From the NCBI GenBank assembly GCA_032622095.1, contig CP136065.1, positions 243,349,474-243,413,473 on the forward strand: a stretch of 64,000 nucleotides of DNA, in the 5' to 3' direction. Of the stretch, positions 37,641 through 48,835 are shown in pieces. The stretch is from Siphonodentalium dalli (Eukaryota > Mollusca > Scaphopoda > Gadilida > Siphonodentaliidae). Position 1 is the stretch's first letter. Each line of letters begins with the position of its first letter. Both the position numbers and the translations under genes were made by a program. The notes under the pieces were generated by a model. It made no database searches, was not told the origin of the DNA, and saw nothing but the letters and a program-made list of their open reading frames with translations.

Positions 37641-38796
37641 TATTTTATATTTGTCATGATATATAGGGCTGTTGTCAGTAAGTAATTAAATTACAAACCT
37701 ATACATATGATATGGTAAACGCTCTTTATATACAGTATATAACAGTTATGTATATAGGGTACATCGGCTGGGATTGTGTTCAAAGTTCCAATGCATACAA
37801 TTTGTTATCGTGATAGCAGACAAAAACGTGGGCCATCCCACATACAGGTATACAATCAACCATCCATAAGTTAAATGGTTTGTTGGTTAACGGGCCCTGT
37901 TTCTAAAGTGGTGTTGACATGTGGAGCTATGTAAACATGTCATATTTACTGTATTTGGGTGTTTATTTTTTGAGTGTTTATTTTTTGACTTATCGTACTA
38001 GCTTGATAACACAGAAGGAATCAATTGTTTGGAAAATGTTTACTAAGTCCGTTCCGAAATCATATTTTTGTACCGAAAGTTGGTCCTATAAAAAAATGTT
38101 TGGCCACAACAGCTCATCAGGTACACTTCTGGTCTTTAACAAATATAAAGCAATCTGTTATTTCATATGTGGTTTCGGGAGTATAAGTGCACTTTTTTTT
38201 CTTTAACAAATATAAAGCAATCTGTTATTTCATATGTGGTAGAGTCAGAAAGGAAGGGGGAAAACCCGCGCTAAATATAAAAAATCACATACTAGTACCA
38301 ATGCGTCGCTTTCGATTATAGAATTCAATGTTTATTGCGATATTGGCTCACAACAGTCACAGGAATAACATGCCATTTCGAGTTGGGACCTTCACCTACA
38401 GCGAAGTACATTATTAACTCTTTCAGTGCCAGGGCCGATCTCATCGGCCTTAATTTACGGTCTGTAAAAAAAATTAAAAATTAAAATAAATAAAAACAAA
38501 TTTAATTTATTTTTTCTATTTTTTTGGGTTGAATTGTTTTTGGGTTGAATTTGTCATAGCAGACATGCGAAGTTACAAACGCTCGAGTATAGAACGGTAT
38601 AATACCGCACAAACACAACAAGGAGAACCACATCTCGATGTTCAATGTCAGGAATTGCTTCCAACGGAGGTGGCATTTAAAGTCACGACCTGACAAAACA
38701 ATTATAGTTATGGGATATCGATTCTATAATTGCGACATGTGTATATGTTTATCGATAATATAAATTCGTGGCCTTTTTCTTCTTGTTTCTTTTTAA
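37641..38796. other. Intron 3, unassigned; short duplication and a lone TTAA-element end
   Basis: An exact 41-bp direct repeat occurs at 38133-38173 and 38200-38240. At about 38413 TTAACTCTTTCAGTGCC followed by GGCCGATCTCATCGGCC resembles one end of a piggyBac-type element. I found no matching second end. Confidence 0.5.
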
Positions 38797-39405
38797 AGAT
38801 ACGGGCGGCGTTGGCGGTGGGTATGCTCTTCTTCTTCTTCCGCATAAGGCAAATCTCTTTTAAGAGTGTTTAAAGCCTGGCGCATGCATGATAAAAACAG
38901 TTAAAATGTGTATATATGCTGTTAAAATATTCACCTCCGTCAAAACCGCCATAAACAGAAATAATAGTAAAATATAGACAGACATTGTTCTTATACCAAT
39001 CAGAAATATGGCGTAAACAGTATGTTATTGTCAACTGTTTTTCCTTTGTTATGTAAACAAAAGCAAAAAACGTTACAGAACCTGGCATTTGTTTAGATCT
39101 GGATATGGTAAACATAAAGAGCGTTATTTGTTACTGTTTTCCTGATATGGAAGTAATAAAGAGCGTTTATATCATTTGTGTGTGATTAACCAATAGAATT
39201 GCACTGTGCAATGTAAACAGAAGCAACACTTCTGTAACACGAGCAGGCTCTTGTTTACGTACACCATCGTACGTCTTGACGACAATATACTATTTACGCA
39301 CCGATTATGTTTGGCATATGAATAAAACTATATATATTTTAATATTCCTGTTGGTGGCGATTTGAACAAATATGAATATTTCTGCAACGAACACCGCCCG
39401 TGCCT
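38797..39405. mobile_element. TTAA-flanked element (609 bp)
   Basis: TTAA lies at 38793-38796 and 39406-39409. The imperfect inverted ends are AGATACGGGCGGCGTT and the complement of AACACCGCCCGTGCCT. The interior holds ATGTAAACAAAAG and TAATAAAGAGCGTTT blocks shared with the MITE at 9259-9566 and with sequence near 54120-54450. Confidence 0.75.
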
Positions 39406-39409
39406 TTAA

Positions 39410-39860
39410 AGGTACTCAATCCGATCAAAGGGTCCCCATATCATCAAGATACAAGAACAACAATATTTCTTCAAAATACGCTCTAGTTATCAGAATCGAT
39501 TAATTGCAACAAAATAATGCCAACCACTGTCAACTATGGTATCAAATTTTCCAAAACGTGTTATTTATCAACATTTTCTTCAACGAAATATCGCCGTATT
39601 ATCACTTGAATATTCAAGAAATTTGGCCGTATTTACCACTTGTTTTTAGAGTTAACCACCCTCATCCGCAATTTTTACCGAGATCGTTCTTTTGACGGCG
39701 TGTTTCTGGGCCACAAACAATATATATAACAAACTTCAAAAATCGATATCTGATCACTCTGAGCGTTGGTGGATAGGTTCCTCGACTCGAATCAAATATT
39801 TGTTTACCCCCGAAGCCAAAGAAATAGTAATTTTGGGGTGTTTACTCGGATTGAGTACCT
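39410..39860. mobile_element. TTAA-flanked element (451 bp) beside exon 4
   Basis: The ends AGGTACTCAATCCGA and its complement are perfect over 15 bp, flanked by TTAA at 39406-39409 (shared with the preceding element) and 39861-39864. The element ends 43 bp before the first base of the exon at 39904. No transposase is present. Confidence 0.85.
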
Positions 39861-39903
39861 TTAAATGATGGTCAACTTCAAACGCTGTTTTTATTCATTA
39901 CAG

Positions 39904-40052
39904 GTAACGTCGGCGGGCAGTTTGGACTTTTTATAGGAGCCAGTCTACTGACGCTATCAGAATTCGTCGAACTATTCGTGTGTTGTGTGCTTTTGTTCTG
40001 GAAAAAGATTAGGAAAGACCAGACTGTTCCGTACCCTGATACATGTAAATAA
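39904..40052 (+). CDS. DEG/ENaC channel terminal exon (TM2, GAS filter, C-tail)
   Basis: The acceptor is TTTATTCATTACAG, ending at 39903. The exon begins GT, completing the split Gly codon, and reads NVGGQFGLFIGASLL and on to the stop TAA at 40050-40052. GGQFGLFIGAS is the family's pre-TM2/TM2 signature, and the G-A-S selectivity filter is at 39936-39944. A conserved Glu pair follows in the inner half of TM2 (SEFVELF), then CCVLFW and a basic, short cytoplasmic tail (KKIRK...DTCK). In ASIC1 the residue two positions before GGQ's first Gly is Asp; here it is Asn. The tail after TM2 is short compared with vertebrate ASICs. No AATAAA or ATTAAA was seen in the following 800 bp, so the 3' UTR end is undefined. 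Confidence 0.94.
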
Positions 40053-40736
40053 TACACCGGAATCGTTAATATATCATCAGAACCATCACCATAATACGTG
40101 GTTAGAACATAATTATAGTAATAATATATATATATAGACAAATTGACATGCACTATACATAAGTGACGATATAGCTATACAACACTAATCTGTACTCGAT
40201 AATGTCTTGTGTGTGTGTGTATTTAAGAAATACATTTCGATATGTGATTTACAGATAGAACTAGGGTACTAACTGTTACACGATTATATACGGCCTGTGG
40301 TCGAATTTGATGTGCTATTTGTTTTTTATTTGAGTACACATTTGACAGACTATACGTTTCTGAATGTTATTGTACACCATTGTATGGACAATGTCATCAG
40401 GATATCAAGATTCTATCTCATCCGGCTGTGTTTCTGTCTATCTCTTGTATAAAGTAACAGAGGAGGGACATCTAGACTACTCCAAAGGGGTATAACGGGT
40501 GTATCTGCTTTACGATGAAGATAATGGCGCAGGTTAATATTTTCTAAAGTGACCATGTCGGCATCAAGGTGGAAAAGGGGGTGGAACGTCGGTTTGGATG
40601 AATTTGTTTTTCTGCGACGTCCACCAAACATGCATGTATATATATATCAGATTTATGGAGGCACTGACTGACTATGGTGAACTATATGATTCGAGTGTAT
40701 ATACAATGAAACTATATATATTCCATTCACACTTTT
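40053..40736. other. 3' UTR and downstream sequence
   Basis: This follows the channel stop codon. No canonical poly(A) signal was seen. A 72-codon minus-strand open frame at 40413-40631 lies in a GC-richer patch but is not recognised. Confidence 0.45.
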
Positions 40737-43240
40737 GGGATTCTGGCCACATTTTTAAAGGAAATGAGCAGAACTTTGAAACGGAACTGAGATGAATCAT
40801 AATCTGTGGCTATTCTGGCTCATTAGGGTAAAACATATCAACTTGATACAAGAGTGGGGTGTCCATTGAGATGTATGGGCATACAAGTAGTGGCTGTATG
40901 GTCATGTGTGAGATTAATATGTTTACAGGGGGTGACTGTATGGTTGTATGGTAATGTGTGGATGTACGGGTATACATGATGTGGCTTATTGGACCATGAT
41001 ATGGTGTGTGGATATAAGGAGAGTAGCTATATGGTCATCTCTGTGTTGTTTATGTATATGGAGTGACTGTATTTTCATGGTGGCTGTATTGTCACAGGTG
41101 TTTGCACATGTATACATGTGTTGTCTTTGTGATCATGGGTGGGGTACATGGATAAATAGGGAGTAGTTGAATGGCTATGCCTAATGTGTATAGGTGTACA
41201 TAGAATGACAGTACGGTCGTGTATTGTTATGCCTGGGCGAGCGTGTGGGCATATAGGGAGTGCCCTTGTCGTAATGGATGGGATGTATATTTATATATGT
41301 CGTGGATGTACATTGTCATTGGTGATTGTTTAGGTATACAGGGAGTAGCTGTGTGGTCATGGGTGGCGTGTATGGTTGTTCAGCGAGTGGTTGAATTGTC
41401 ATATGTGGGGAGTATATACAAGTCTGGAAGGTATGATTGGCCGTGTGTGCGAAGTATTGGTACATCTGGAAGGACCGTATGGTCATTGGTGATGTGTATA
41501 TGTACACCTGGAGTTACTCTATGGCCATGTGTGGGGTGTATATGTATATATCGAGTGGCTATATGGCCACGAGTATGTCAAATAGATATACAGGGAGTAA
41601 TGTGTGGCCATTGGTGAGATGAATATGTGTACAAGGGGTGACTGTGATCACCAATGTGGTGAATAGGTATACATGGTGTGACTATATGGTGATGGTCAGC
41701 TGTAGGAGTATACCTCGTGTGCATGTATGGTGACTCATAGCTGTATGGTCATGTGTTGTGTACGGGTATACACAAATGTGGCTGTATAGTCATGGGTGAG
41801 GGATATGTGTATAGCTAGTGTGGCTATATGGCCATTGGTGATGTGCATATCTATACCTGGAGTGACTCTATAGTCACGAGTGGGGTATATATGTTTATCT
41901 TGAGAGTGGCTATTTCGCAATGGGCGTGGCGATTAGATTTACAGGGAGTGACCGTATGGCCAATGGCGTGGTGAATATGTGTACCAGTAGGGACTGTGTG
42001 ATCATGGATGTGGTGAATAGGTATACATGGAGTTACCTGGTGTACCTATATATTGACTCATGGCTGTGTGGGGTGTATGGGTATACACAAGTGTGGTATT
42101 GTCATGGGTGAGGGATATGTGTATAAAGCGAGTAATTATATGACCATTGGTGAGGTGCATATATATACCTGGATAAGGGGTATGTGTATACAGCGAGTAA
42201 TCATATGACAATTGGTGAGGTGCATTTGTATACCTGGAGTGACTCTATGGTCATGGGTGGAGTGTATATGCATATATTGCGTGGCTATTTGGCCATTGTG
42301 TGGGAAAATAGGTACACATGGAGTGACTATGGCCAATGGTGAGGTCAATATAGGTATGCAATGATTGACACTACGATCATGAATGTGGTGAATAGGTATA
42401 CATACAGTATATATAAGTACCTGTGTGACTATATAGTCATGGTGTGGTGTATGGGTATACGCATGTGTGGTATTGTCATGGGTGGGGGGTATGTGTATAA
42501 ACCGAGTGATTATATGACCATTGATGAGGTGCATATGTATACCTGGGTGATGGGTATGTGTATAAAGCGAGTGATTATATTACCACTGATGAGGTGCATA
42601 TGTATACATGGAGTGACTGTGGTCATGGTGGAGTGTATATGCATATATTGAGTGGCTATTTGGCCACGGGTGTGGGGAATAGGTACACATGGCGTGACTG
42701 TATAGCCAATGGTGATGTCAATAGGTATACAATGAATTGGCTGTATGATCATGAATGTGGTGAATATGTATACATATTGTGACGATATGGTCATGGGTCA
42801 AGTGTAGGACGTATATCTGGTGTACTTGTATTGTTACTGGTAGGTGTATGCTGATGTGCATGGGTTTTCACAAGTATTGCTGAATGCTGATGGGTGAGGT
42901 GTGTGTGTAAACAGCGAGCGACTATATTGTCAGCTGTGTGGTGTTTATTTATATATGGTGTGACCATGTGATACTGGTGGGTTTTACATGGGTATCTTGG
43001 GTGGCTATCGCTTTCCACAATAACTCAATGATATGTTAATCGATAGAGAGGCCACATCGTAGAGTCCTCCTTCTTGGTGGCGATTATACACAATGGAGGA
43101 AATGCTAAACGACTGTCCTGACAACAGTTGATAAATGTGTATGCTAATGGGCTAGGGTAGCCACATATTATGGTCATCTCAGTTTCGTTTCAAAGTTCTG
43201 CCAATTTCTTTTCAAAAACATGGCCAGAATCACAAAAGAC
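40737..43240. repeat. 43-bp minisatellite bounded by about 95-bp inverted repeats
   Basis: The core, about 40850-43005, is a degenerate G/T-rich tandem repeat of about 43 bp (GTATACATGGAGTGACT, TATGGTCATGGGTG), about 50 copies. Directly outside it, 40737-40833 and 43140-43240 are inverted relatives of each other (GCCACA, CATCTCAGTT, GTTTCAAAGTTCTGC, GGCCAGAATC). The array thus appears to sit inside a foldback-like unit. Open frames on both strands reflect scarce stops in the repeat. Confidence 0.85.
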
Positions 43241-43245
43241 GTTTT

Positions 43246-44508
43246 CGCACAATTCCACACTGCATACTTTAAATGTTCACGACTCATAATGTACTGTGAC
43301 AACCAGAATACAATATTTAGTTGTCAGTCGATTAACTAACATGTCTAATAACCAAGTGAGTCACACTTTGCTACCTTTTCAGAACATCAGAGCATTATGT
43401 TCCGGATATATGTGAAAATCAACTTTTTACCCAATTTATTTGCAATTTTGGAAGCCATCTTTAGTAATTTGGTCATTAAACACCTTAGTGTGACACATTT
43501 AAGGTAGATCAAAACAATAAACACCTTTTGAAACTAAGATAGTTACATTTTGCTTGAAAAAATGGTTAAAACCTGAGAAGAGATTTTTTGCCGATATTTA
43601 TTATGTTAAGTTTGTGAAAGTAAAATCCAATATTCCCCAGTAATTTCTTTGCTACAATAGTAACAATTAACCAAAGTGCATCAAGCGTATTAGTTTTCAA
43701 TGCATAGAAGACAGAATATCTAATTCTATTCATCAACCACAACTTGTAAACGATTGCAGGTCACACGGGGGCAATATCTACCATTTACCATATTTTGGTG
43801 GCCATTTTGGTGGCCATTTTGAGCCAAAGTAACAACATTTGTTCCTATGGGTTGGAATATCGATGGGTAATGATATGCCTGACTTACATTCCACAGTTCT
43901 GCTCATTCCTTGTTGAAATATGTCTAGAAACCCAAGTGTGATTTTTGGTGAAATTTTATACCGCATTCTGTAAAATCAACATTTTGAGGGATCGGAAGGG
44001 GCTAGGAACCCAATAATTGCTTTTTTCATTACCCCAATGATAACTTAATATAAAAATACAAAAATAAGGTCACAATCCTCAACCAGTTCCAAACAGTAGA
44101 AACTGATATAGAAGATATTAGTGAAAAAACGTCATATTTTCCACTTCCGGCGGCCATTTTGAATAAATGAAATTTATTCATACATATAAATAAGGAGTAC
44201 TCAATTATCAATAGAACGACATATCGCACGACTTAATACCTCATAAACTCCCTGAGTGATTGCGAATTAAAATTTGCCAGGTAGAGATAATCAATTTTGG
44301 CGGCCATCTTGGATTCAATGGCTTCGAAACATGTGACCTTTGACTACCTATATACATCCATGTGCTCATGGAATGTTATAGAAAACTGCCCTGGCCTATG
44401 TTCTCGTGGAAAATCATGAAAACATCGGTATTGTTCATAGTTTAATTACGTTATGCATGCGTAAGTTCACATACTGTACTTTTAAAGATATATCTTCAAA
44501 ATAAATAA
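43246..44508. other. No gene; diffuse repetitive sequence
   Basis: Blocks such as GTTCTGC..ATT, GCCAGAATCACAAAAG, GGCGGCCATTTTG and GGTGGCCATTTTG recur in weak form near 43190, 43800, 43900, 44150 and 44300. These suggest an old repeat family. No exon was found. Confidence 0.45.
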
Positions 44509-44509
44509 A

Positions 44510-45465
44510 AAACAAGAGGTGGCATCAGAGATGCTGTGTCTCGTTTTCGGTGGCTTACCGCCGGTGGCTACCGCCAATTGGTGTGCATCAGTATCGGTAG
44601 ACTAATTAATAGGTAAAATCGAAAAATGACTAATTAAGGGCCATAACTCCATCAAATTTTATCGGGCCAGGCTGGTTTTCGAACTCGTCCGAGATATTCT
44701 TGGGAGACACCTATAAACCAAATTTCAATCAAATCGGATAACGTTTGTTGAAGTTATCGCGCTAACGAGCTTAAAATTCGTGAAAAATGACTTAATTAAG
44801 GGCCATAACTCTATCAAATTTTATCGGACCTGAACGGTTTTCGAACTCGACTGAGATATTCTTGGGAGACACCTATAAACCAAATTTCAATCAAATCGGA
44901 AAACGTTTGTTGAAGTTATCGCGCTAAGAGCTGAAAATTCGTGAAAAATGACTAATTAAGGGCCATAACTCTATCAAATTTTATCGGACGAGGGCGGTTT
45001 TCGAACTTATCCGAGATATTCTTGGGAGACACCTATATACCAAATTTCAATCAAATCGGATAACGTTTGTTGAAGTTATCGCGCTAACGAGCTGAAAAAT
45101 CGTGAAAAATGACTAATTAAGGGCCATAACTCTATCAAATTTTATCGGACGAGGCCGGTTTTCGAACTCATCCGAGATATTCTTGGGAGACACCTATATA
45201 CCAAATTTCAATCAAATCGGATAACGTTTGTTGAAGTTATCGCGCTAACGAGCTGAAAATTCAAAGGGCCATAACTCTGTAATAAATGTGCGGACGAACC
45301 CAATTTTTTGTCTGCAGCTTACGTGCATGGATATGTACTTTTAATCCGTCAATAAACGGTTGAGTTATAAGCAAAACACGTCGCCCGCCCGTCCGCCGCC
45401 CGCCCACCGTCCCTCGTCAAACTATAAGTCGAGTTTTGGAAAAAAAACTCGACTAATAAAATAAT
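44510..45465. repeat. Repeat element with 161-bp internal tandem units
   Basis: Four units spaced 160-162 bp begin GGGCCATAACTC (about 44638, 44801, 44961, 45121), with a partial fifth at 45265. Each carries GGTTTTCGAACT, GAGATATTCTTGGGAGACAC and GATAACGTTTGTTGAAGTTA. The block starts ACAAGAGGTGG and ends with a hairpin-forming AGTCGAGTTTT/AAAACTCGACT pair. Similar repeats are familiar from mollusc genomes. Confidence 0.85.
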
Positions 45466-45902
45466 CGGTGCCCACGACACTTATTATATACAGTTCGAAA
45501 AAAACTGTTTTGAAAAGATGCATGTAGTTTTAGTATTAAATTTGAGATAAATATTACCCCTACCCCCAATAAGGATTTTATCGCAAAAAATCATTGTAGT
45601 TTGTTGAAAATCGCTATAAAATGAAAAAGCCCCCACGTCCGAGTGGCAAACAAGCAGAAAAATGTGTGAAATACATCCGTCTATCGGAAAAACATAGTCG
45701 GCAAAAATCCGCACAGGAGGAGGGTGGCCATATGGTAGCTCACGGTCTATAAGCTGTCATGTGAGTTAGCGAGGAGTACAGTGTCATATGCATAAATAAA
45801 ATTAAGAGAAATAGTTTCAAGTAAAGTCCGGTATCAAATTCTTCTGGCACTTTAATGTAGATTCCATTGGATCCATGCTCACGAAGATGATTTTCAAGAT
45901 AA
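45466..45902. other. Unassigned sequence before the reverse transcriptase fragment
   Basis: No gene recognised. The overlapping minus-strand open frame (45740-46060) is partly the shadow of the reverse transcriptase. Confidence 0.45.
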
Positions 45903-47018
45903 TTTAGGTATATTACAAATAGTATCACGTCAATCCTTCTGTATAAATTACAAGCCTTGGGTTTTTCGGATGCAGCTATTTCATGGTTCGAATCATACCT
46001 AACAGGCAGAACCCAGGTGGTAGATATATGAGGCACCCTATCAGAGCCTAATTCTCTCACTTGTGGAGTCCCTCAAGGGTCGATCCTGGGTCCTTTGTTA
46101 TACCTCCTTTACGTTAATGATGCGGAGGCATCAGTCAACTGTAACCTTCTTTTGTATGCAGATGACTCAACTCTGATTGTCTCTGGCAAAAGTGTAACCT
46201 CTATTGGACAGTGTCTCAGTACAGAACTTGAAAATTTAAGCAACTGGTTGGTAGATAATAAACTATCCCTACATTTGGGGAAAACGGAATCTATTCTTTT
46301 TGGCTCACAACCTAAGATTCGTAAACAGTCAAAGCTAATAGTTAACTGTAAGGACATTTCAATAAATTCCACAACCTCAGTCAAATATCTAGGAGCAATA
46401 TTGGACCAAAATTTAAATGGAGAAATGATGGCTGAGTCAGTTTTGAAGAAAATCAATTCTCGTATTAAATATATGTATCGAAAAGCAAAATTTCTAAATC
46501 AGCACTGTAGGAAACTTATGGCTATGTCTCTTATCCAATGTCATTTTGATTATGCATGCAACTTTTGGTTTTCTCCACTTACAGTCAAAACTAAAGGAAA
46601 ACTTCAGACCTCCCAAAATAGGATGGTTAGATTTATTCTTGGTCTAGAAAGTTTCAGTCATATAAATTTAGATCACTTTCAACATCTCAAGATGTTCCCA
46701 GTAGAGAATAGGATAATTCAAAGAAAATTGATACTCATGAAAAAGATCTATGATAATAATGGCCCAAATTACCTCAATTCTATGTTTACCTTAGCAAATC
46801 CTTCCCATGACACAAGATCTGGAAAATTCAAATATAATATCCCCTCTGTTGGACCTTTTGGTTCGAAGAGTTTTATGTATTCCGGCATTAAATGCTGGAA
46901 TAATGTTGTAAAATATTTAGATCCTTCGTGTAATGAGAAACAATGGAGAGCCGACATTGTTGAAAGAATCTGGATATATATCAAACAAAGCGATGAAAGC
47001 ATTTATAAATACTTTTGA
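45903..47018 (+). pseudogene. 5'-truncated non-LTR retrotransposon reverse transcriptase
   Basis: The frame gives SILLYKLQALGFSD, SWFESYLTGRTQVV, then GVPQGSILGPLLYLLYVND, the catalytic YADD at 46155-46166, NKLSLHLGKTE, VKYLGAILD and the long C-terminal region ending at TGA 47016-47018. This is the palm and thumb of a CR1/Jockey-type reverse transcriptase. A single stop (TGA 46029-46031) interrupts it between the fingers and GVPQG. From 46032 on it is intact for more than 320 codons, so the insertion is fairly young. The endonuclease and N-terminal reverse transcriptase are missing, as expected from 5' truncation. It lies outside the channel gene on the same strand. Confidence 0.92.
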
Positions 47019-47022
47019 AATA

Positions 47023-47253
47023 GGGCAATTTTGTTATCAAAATGTGTAATTTCTAAACAGGAAATATTTACTCTATAGACTATATATTACTCCGACGATA
47101 CCGGTACACTTATGTTACACGAACTATAGTGACCTTTGAACTTCCCATGATTCTCTTGGATTTCCCATAATTCTAATATCGGGTATAAAACACTTTTCGC
47201 GCCGAAAATATTCACTCGATTTCGAATTTTTCGACATGGCACTTCGATTAAGT
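47023..47253. repeat. 231-bp dispersed repeat, copy 1
   Basis: It begins GGGCAATTTTGTTATCAAAA four bases after the reverse transcriptase stop. A copy with two visible mismatches lies at 51600-51830 on the same strand. It is probably part of the retrotransposon 3' UTR, or an element inserted there. Confidence 0.9.
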
Positions 47254-47869
47254 CCTGAATCTGTTATTACTATTGGAAGTGACATCATCTGTGACATCAC
47301 GATCTATTTATATTATTGCCATGTTTATCAGTGACGTCAATTCTATATGGACCATGCAGTGTCTACTTTCATATTGTGACATCATCGTGGAATTCAAGAT
47401 GGACATTAATGACTTATTCACTTATTGAATGTTATACTTCAAATTTTGACTTTGAATTAATTTTTTTTAATTCTAAATTTTATACATTGATATTTAATTT
47501 TTAAATGTTTTGAAATGAAATATATTTTAATTTTCTTATTCAGTCAACTTTCTCTGAAATTTCATTTGTTCTCAATTTTGAACATGTAATTTAATTTTTA
47601 TGTTTTCAATATGAACTTTTTGAGTTATGAATTTTTCAAATCGAATCTATCCTAGTTTTGACTTAGTGATTTTTGCATACCCAATATTTACTTGTCAACT
47701 TTTTAAGAAAGTTTTTAAACATTATTTTGTCAGGCGTCCGACTTTGAATAATTTAGTATTAGGTATTGCAAATATAGTTTGATAGTCTGACTTAGATATA
47801 AGTTTGGCTAGTTATCATTTTTCAATAGAGAAGTTGAACTTTGAAAATTTGGTTCTAATTTTTACAAAT
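47254..47869. other. Unassigned AT-rich sequence
   Basis: No supported feature. Confidence 0.5.
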
Positions 47870-48310
47870 TTCATGAAAGGGCATACATATATTACATGTG
47901 TCCGATCATAACATGGATCAATATCACTACAAATGTCCAAGTAAACTGAATAGTTGCTTTTCTCTGTATGTAGAAGTTCGGTTCTATGTAGGTTATACTT
48001 TATATTTTTGAAATTACAGAGATTATATTTTGACTTGAGCAATCTTTAAAAAAAATCTATTGGATGCTGGTTGAATTATCACATGGAGTTAACAAATTTC
48101 ATGAAATGGCATACATGTGCCCGATCATAACATGATCAATATCACCACAAATGTTCAAGTAAACTGAATAGCTGCCTTTCTCTGTATGTAGAAGTTCAGT
48201 TATATGTAGGTTATACTGAATATTATTCAAATTACAGAGCTTATATTTTGACTTGACAATCATTTTAAAATTTGGTTGGATGCTGGTTGAATTATTACAT
48301 GGAGTTAACT
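47870..48310. repeat. Tandem duplication, about 220-bp unit
   Basis: Two direct copies (about 47870-48088 and 48097-48310) share CCGATCATAACATG, AAGTAAACTGAATAG, TCTCTGTATGTAGAAGTTC, TGGATGCTGGTTGAATTA and ACATGGAGTTAAC blocks. Point differences are spread evenly. Confidence 0.88.
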
Positions 48311-48835
48311 TTAGTGTTAATGTCACATACATGTATAGATTACTAAATGTCCAATACGTTATACATTGTAACAATCTCTTGTCAATGTTCATGAGTTGCT
48401 TACTATACAAAACATTGTAGCCTGCAATCCGCTCCTTGCAATCAAGTTGATCATTTTTAATTAATTATATTAATTAAAAGTAATTTTAAAATATTTTCAG
48501 TTTGCATATATATATTTATAACATGCTTGCTTAAGAAAAATGGTTTTATGTCTGCATAAGCTATATATTTTTAGTAATTTACTCTCTTGTTTTAGTACAT
48601 AAACTATATACTGTATTACATCATAAGATTATCATTATTACAGTAAAATGCTCTAGTGACTAGGTCCCCTCGCCTTTGTTTTGGAATATATATATGTGTG
48701 TGTGTAAGCATAGCTTCCTTTTGAGACATTGGCGAGTCGACTTTGTCGCTTTGAACCGACGAACTTCTTTGTCTCGGTGTCTCGAATTTGAGACATGCAT
48801 CCGATGACTTTTGGAGGTGAAATTTAAGCCATCCA
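48311..48835. other. Unassigned AT-rich sequence
   Basis: No supported feature beyond a short (TG)n run near 48694. Confidence 0.5.

Larger units (their letters stand above)
687..40052 (+). other. DEG/ENaC-family channel gene, 3' portion (four exons)
   Basis: The gene span joins exons 687-743, 7174-7324, 31980-32071 and 39904-40052. The product would be the C-terminal 148 residues of an amiloride-sensitive-type sodium channel subunit (ASC/DEG/ENaC family): trimeric plasma-membrane channels with two transmembrane segments and a cysteine-rich ectodomain. Seen directly: four separate exon-like segments with AG acceptors and GT donors, phases that match at every junction (GAC, AGG and GGT are rebuilt), no internal stop, and family motifs in the correct order. 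Known for the family: CxCxxPC, the R-E-N strand and GxxGLFxGAS before and within TM2. TM1 and most of the ectodomain are missing, so upstream exons must lie outside the window. The ligand (acid, peptide, mechanical, other) cannot be told from this part. The GAS filter suits ASIC, FaNaC or other invertebrate members. Confidence 0.92.

Noticed and set aside
40948..43018. Many open frames on both strands at 41-43 kb
   Set aside because: They are artefacts of the degenerate G/T-rich 43-bp minisatellite.
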